A stretch of 24,474 nucleotides of DNA from Planctomycetota bacterium (lineage in GTDB: Bacteria > Planctomycetota > Planctomycetia > Pirellulales > Pirellulaceae), in the NCBI GenBank assembly GCA_023430365.1, contig JAEZAS010000106.1, positions 1 through 24,474 on the forward strand. The letters are read 5' to 3'. The notes beneath the pieces were generated by a model. It was not told the origin of the DNA. It ran no database searches and worked only from the letters and a program-made list of their open reading frames with translations. Every line of letters begins with the position of its first letter. Position 1 is the first letter of the stretch. This document shows, piece by piece, positions 22,412 to 24,474 of this stretch. The position numbers were made by a program, and so were the translations under genes.

Positions 22412-22461
22412 TTGACGTAAGTGGTCGGTCGCGTGGTGCGGCTTCGGCGGACTTATGTCGA
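22412..22461. repeat. 50-bp inverted-repeat element B, copy 2
   Basis: Same length and same ends as copy 1 (TTGACGTAAGT and ACTTATGTCGA), in direct orientation 192 bases further on. The central 20 or so bases are unrelated to copy 1, so the ends are the conserved part. Confidence 0.8.
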
Positions 22462-22501
22462 TTCGAGGCGCTTCGAGCGGCGGGGCTCCCTCACCCTGGT
22501 C

Positions 22502-22518
22502 CTCTCCCAGTGGGAGAG
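22502..22518. repeat. Short hairpin in the HPGPLP-type dispersed repeat
   Basis: Arms CTCTCCC (22502-22508) and GGGAGAG (22512-22518) have a 3-base loop. The flanking sequence encodes the peptide LPHPGPLPVGER, a signature left by a palindromic repeat common in many bacterial genomes and often mistaken for coding sequence. Confidence 0.75.
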
Positions 22519-22545
22519 CGGAAGGCGGTTGGCTTTGCCAACCTT

Positions 22546-24288
22546 TTGACGATTTCAGGCCGCTGTGTTGTTCCACTTTTCGCACTGGTTGTTTCGCTGC
22601 TTATGGGCGGCGTTTGTCTTGCCGCCGAGGAGGCGGAGTTGATCTTGCGCGGGGGCAAGATCGTGACGGTCGACGAGCAGTTTCGGATTGCGGAAGCTGT
22701 CGCGATTCGCGAGGGGCGGATTGTCGCGGTCGGCGACGAGGAGGAAGTCCTCAAGCGGCGGGGGGAGAAGACCAAGGTCGTCGATCTGCAGGGAAAGATG
22801 GTCCTGCCGGGGCTGATCGATTCGCACGTGCATCCGTCGAGCGCGAGCCTGCACGAGTTCGACCATGAAGTGCCGGCGATGGAGACGATCGAGGACGTGC
22901 TGGCCTACATCGGCTCGCGGGCGGCGGCCTTGCCCGAGGGGGAGTGGATCAGCGTGCGGCAGGTGTTCATCACACGCTTGAAGGACCCTCGCTATCCGAC
23001 GCGAGAAGAACTCGATCGCGCGGCGCCCAAGCATCCGGTCGTGTTCTCGACGGGACCTGACGCGATGCTCAACACGCTGGCGCTGAAAGAAAGCGGCATC
23101 GATCGCAATTTTCAGGTGACGGGTTCCGGCTACATCGAAAAGGACCCGAAAACGGGTGAGCCGACCGGATTGCTGCGGAGCTGCGCCCGCTACATCAAGA
23201 GCAAGTCCTCCGGCAGGCAGCCGACCAACGATGATCGGCTGGAGCGGATGAAGCTGCTCTTTGCGGACTACAACTCGGTCGGACTCACGGCGGTTTCGGA
23301 TCGCAATGCGTCGGAACGCGACCTGGAGGTGTATCAGCAGCTCAAGGCGAAGGATGAACTGTCGGTGCGGATGATGGCGTCGGCCGCCGTGGGAGTCGGC
23401 GAGCGGCGGGTGAGCGATGTCGTGGCGCAGATTCGCAAACTCGGCGAGCACAAGCTGCGGGCAGAGGACCCGCGGCTGCGAATTATCGGCATCAAGACGT
23501 TTCTCGACGGCGGCATGCTCACGGGGAGCGCCTACATGCGCCAGCCGTGGGGCAAAAGCTCGATCTATCTGATCGACGACGAGCAGTATCGCGGCGTGCT
23601 GTTCATCGAGCGGGAGCGGCTATTGCCGATCGTGCAGGCGACGGTTGAGGCGGGATTGCAGTTCACGGCCCACTCGGTCGGCGATGCGGCGGTGCATCAG
23701 CTGATCGACGTGTACGAGGAGGTGAACCAGTCGACCCCCGTGCGCGACACGCGGCCGTGCGTGACGCACTGCAACTTCATGAGCCAGGAAGCGATCGAGC
23801 GGATGGCAAAGCTCGGGGTGATGGCGGACATTCAGCCGGCGTGGCTGTATCTCGACGCCCGGACGCTCACGCGGCAGTTTGGCAACGAGCGGCTGCGGTA
23901 CTTTCAGCCGCTGAAGACTTGCTTTGAGCAGGGGGTGAACATCGGCGGCGGCTCGGACCACATGCAGAAGATCGGCTCGCTGCGGAGCGTGAACCCGTAT
24001 AACCCGTTTTTGGGCATGTGGGTGGCAATTTCGAGGCAAGCTCGCTGGTTCGACGGCGAATTCCATCCTGAGGAAGCGCTGTCGCGCGAGCAGGCGATCC
24101 GGTTTTACACAATCAACAACGCCCGGCTGCTGTTTTTGGAAAAGCAGGTCGGTTCGCTGGAGGTCGGCAAGCGGGCGGACCTGGTGGTGGTCGATCGGGA
24201 TCTGCTGGAGTGTCCGCTGGAGGAGCTGAAGGATACGCAGGTGGTTGAGACGTATCTGGATGGGGAGGTGGTGTTTCGGCGGCAGTGA
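22546..24288 (+). CDS. Exported amidohydrolase-3 family protein (YtcJ-like)
   Basis: With the TTG start at 22546 the product is 580 residues, with a signal peptide (VVPLFALVVSLLMGGVCLA-AE). The amidohydrolase-3 fold follows: ILRGGKIVTVDEQFRIAEAV, metal motif H94-V-H96 in PGLIDSHVHPSS, IKTFLDGGM with Lys317, AHSVGDAAVHQLIDVYEE with His376, CVTHCNF with His408, and GGGSDHM with Asp471. It ends with QVGSLEVGKRADLVVVDRDL, typical of the family. Such enzymes hydrolyse amide or related bonds in a metal-dependent manner; the substrate is unknown. The start is uncertain. The frame is open to an ATG at 22207, but the extra 113 residues are translated palindromic repeats. An ATG at 22603 would cut the signal peptide. 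Alternatives include a GTG at 22510. Confidence 0.88.
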   Translation: MTISGRCVVPLFALVVSLLMGGVCLAAEEAELILRGGKIVTVDEQFRIAEAVAIREGRIVAVGDEEEVLKRRGEKTKVVDLQGKMVLPGLIDSHVHPSSASLHEFDHEVPAMETIEDVLAYIGSRAAALPEGEWISVRQVFITRLKDPRYPTREELDRAAPKHPVVFSTGPDAMLNTLALKESGIDRNFQVTGSGYIEKDPKTGEPTGLLRSCARYIKSKSSGRQPTNDDRLERMKLLFADYNSVGLTAVSDRNASERDLEVYQQLKAKDELSVRMMASAAVGVGERRVSDVVAQIRKLGEHKLRAEDPRLRIIGIKTFLDGGMLTGSAYMRQPWGKSSIYLIDDEQYRGVLFIERERLLPIVQATVEAGLQFTAHSVGDAAVHQLIDVYEEVNQSTPVRDTRPCVTHCNFMSQEAIERMAKLGVMADIQPAWLYLDARTLTRQFGNERLRYFQPLKTCFEQGVNIGGGSDHMQKIGSLRSVNPYNPFLGMWVAISRQARWFDGEFHPEEALSREQAIRFYTINNARLLFLEKQVGSLEVGKRADLVVVDRDLLECPLEELKDTQVVETYLDGEVVFRRQ

Positions 24289-24335
24289 TGAGGACGGGCG
24301 ATACTTCACACAGGTGTACCGGTTTTGGTGATCCG

Positions 24336-24353
24336 GTACTTAGTACTGAGTAC
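24336..24353. repeat. Heptanucleotide repeat, GTACTNN units (short copy)
   Basis: Units gtactta and gtactga plus a partial gtac are the same unit family as the array at 4803-4834 almost 20 kb away. It lies in the tail of the amidohydrolase transcript or in intergenic DNA. Confidence 0.8.
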
Positions 24354-24385
24354 GGCTTGCGGGGTGTGGGTTGCGGGGTGTGGTC

Positions 24386-24474
24386 GGGTGGCACGCCCTG
24401 AACGCAGTGAAGGGCGTGGAGAACTCCCACGAGGCGCAGCCACGCCCTTCGCGTTGCTCCAGGGCGTGCCACCC
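24386..24474. repeat. Large nested palindrome at the window end
   Basis: Perfect 15-base outer arms GGGTGGCACGCCCTG (24386-24400) and CAGGGCGTGCCACCC (24460-24474) surround a second perfect pair, AAGGGCGTGG (24410-24419) and CCACGCCCTT (24440-24449). The loop is 20 bases. The outer ends are similar to those of the compound repeat at 6389 (GGGTGCCAC). It may extend beyond the window. Confidence 0.88.

Larger units (their letters stand above)
22113..22545. other. Repeat-rich intergenic region upstream of amidohydrolase
   Basis: Although an open frame crosses this stretch from 22207, the predicted peptide (with VDVSGR twice and LPHPGPLPVGER) is translated repeat DNA. The region holds two 50-bp elements (22220, 22412), a nested palindrome (22317-22364) and a short hairpin (22502-22518). 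Unexplained remaining bases show no gene. Confidence 0.6.

Noticed and set aside
22207..22545. N-terminal extension of the amidohydrolase from an ATG at 22207
   Set aside because: It translates repeat DNA (two VDVSGR copies, LPHPGPLP), has no ribosome-binding site, and would place the signal peptide more than 100 residues inside the protein.

Overview
The window looks like a chromosomal segment of a GC-rich planctomycete, probably Pirellulales-like. Lineage-typical families present are a DUF1559 prepilin-like protein, a PVC-type heme-binding CxxCH protein with a membrane-bound-dehydrogenase propeller, DUF4139 proteins and an ECF sigma / zinc-less anti-sigma pair. There are also many short intergenic palindromes and tandem repeats. 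No rRNA, tRNA, CRISPR, transposase or phage gene was seen. The assignment to a lineage is inference from gene content only.

Layout. (1) 1-4743, plus strand: a tightly overlapping type II secretion / type IV pilus-like operon. It holds the end of one GspF-like gene, a second complete GspF-like gene, three small pseudopilin-like genes (I-, J- and K-like), a DUF1559 major-pseudopilin-like gene and a small membrane protein. (2) 4732-5160: a gene-free stretch rich in 7-bp tandem repeats. (3) 5161-7626, plus: an ECF sigma factor, a membrane anti-sigma-like protein and an exported charged, helical protein whose N-terminus contains a palindromic repeat. (4) 7854-12251, plus: three consecutive DUF4139-type exported paralogs, the last two very similar at DNA level, separated or followed by inverted pairs of one palindromic repeat. 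(5) 12442-17981, minus: a Gfo/Idh/MocA oxidoreductase followed by a 1445-residue ThuA / beta-propeller / HEAT / cytochrome c protein. (6) 18158-20982, plus, divergent from (5): an exported GH2 glycosidase translationally coupled to a RibD/DHFR-like reductase. (7) 21105-22112, minus: an exported protein of unknown family. (8) 22546-24288, plus: an exported amidohydrolase-3 (YtcJ-like), preceded by a cluster of palindromes and followed by a large palindrome at the window end.

How the parts may work together. Region 1 encodes inner-membrane platform and pseudopilus parts of a secretion or pilus machine; the ATPase and other parts would lie upstream, outside the window. Region 3 is a sigma/anti-sigma signalling unit. 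Regions 5 and 6 read as a periplasmic carbohydrate-degradation locus: a glycosidase, a sugar-oxidising Gfo/Idh enzyme, and a ThuA/dehydrogenase-like protein with a c-type heme that could pass electrons on. The most unusual overall property is the number of distinct short-repeat families in and beside genes. Three are built on 7-bp periods and one on an 8-bp period. At least five are palindromic, and some supply start-region or stop codons of genes.
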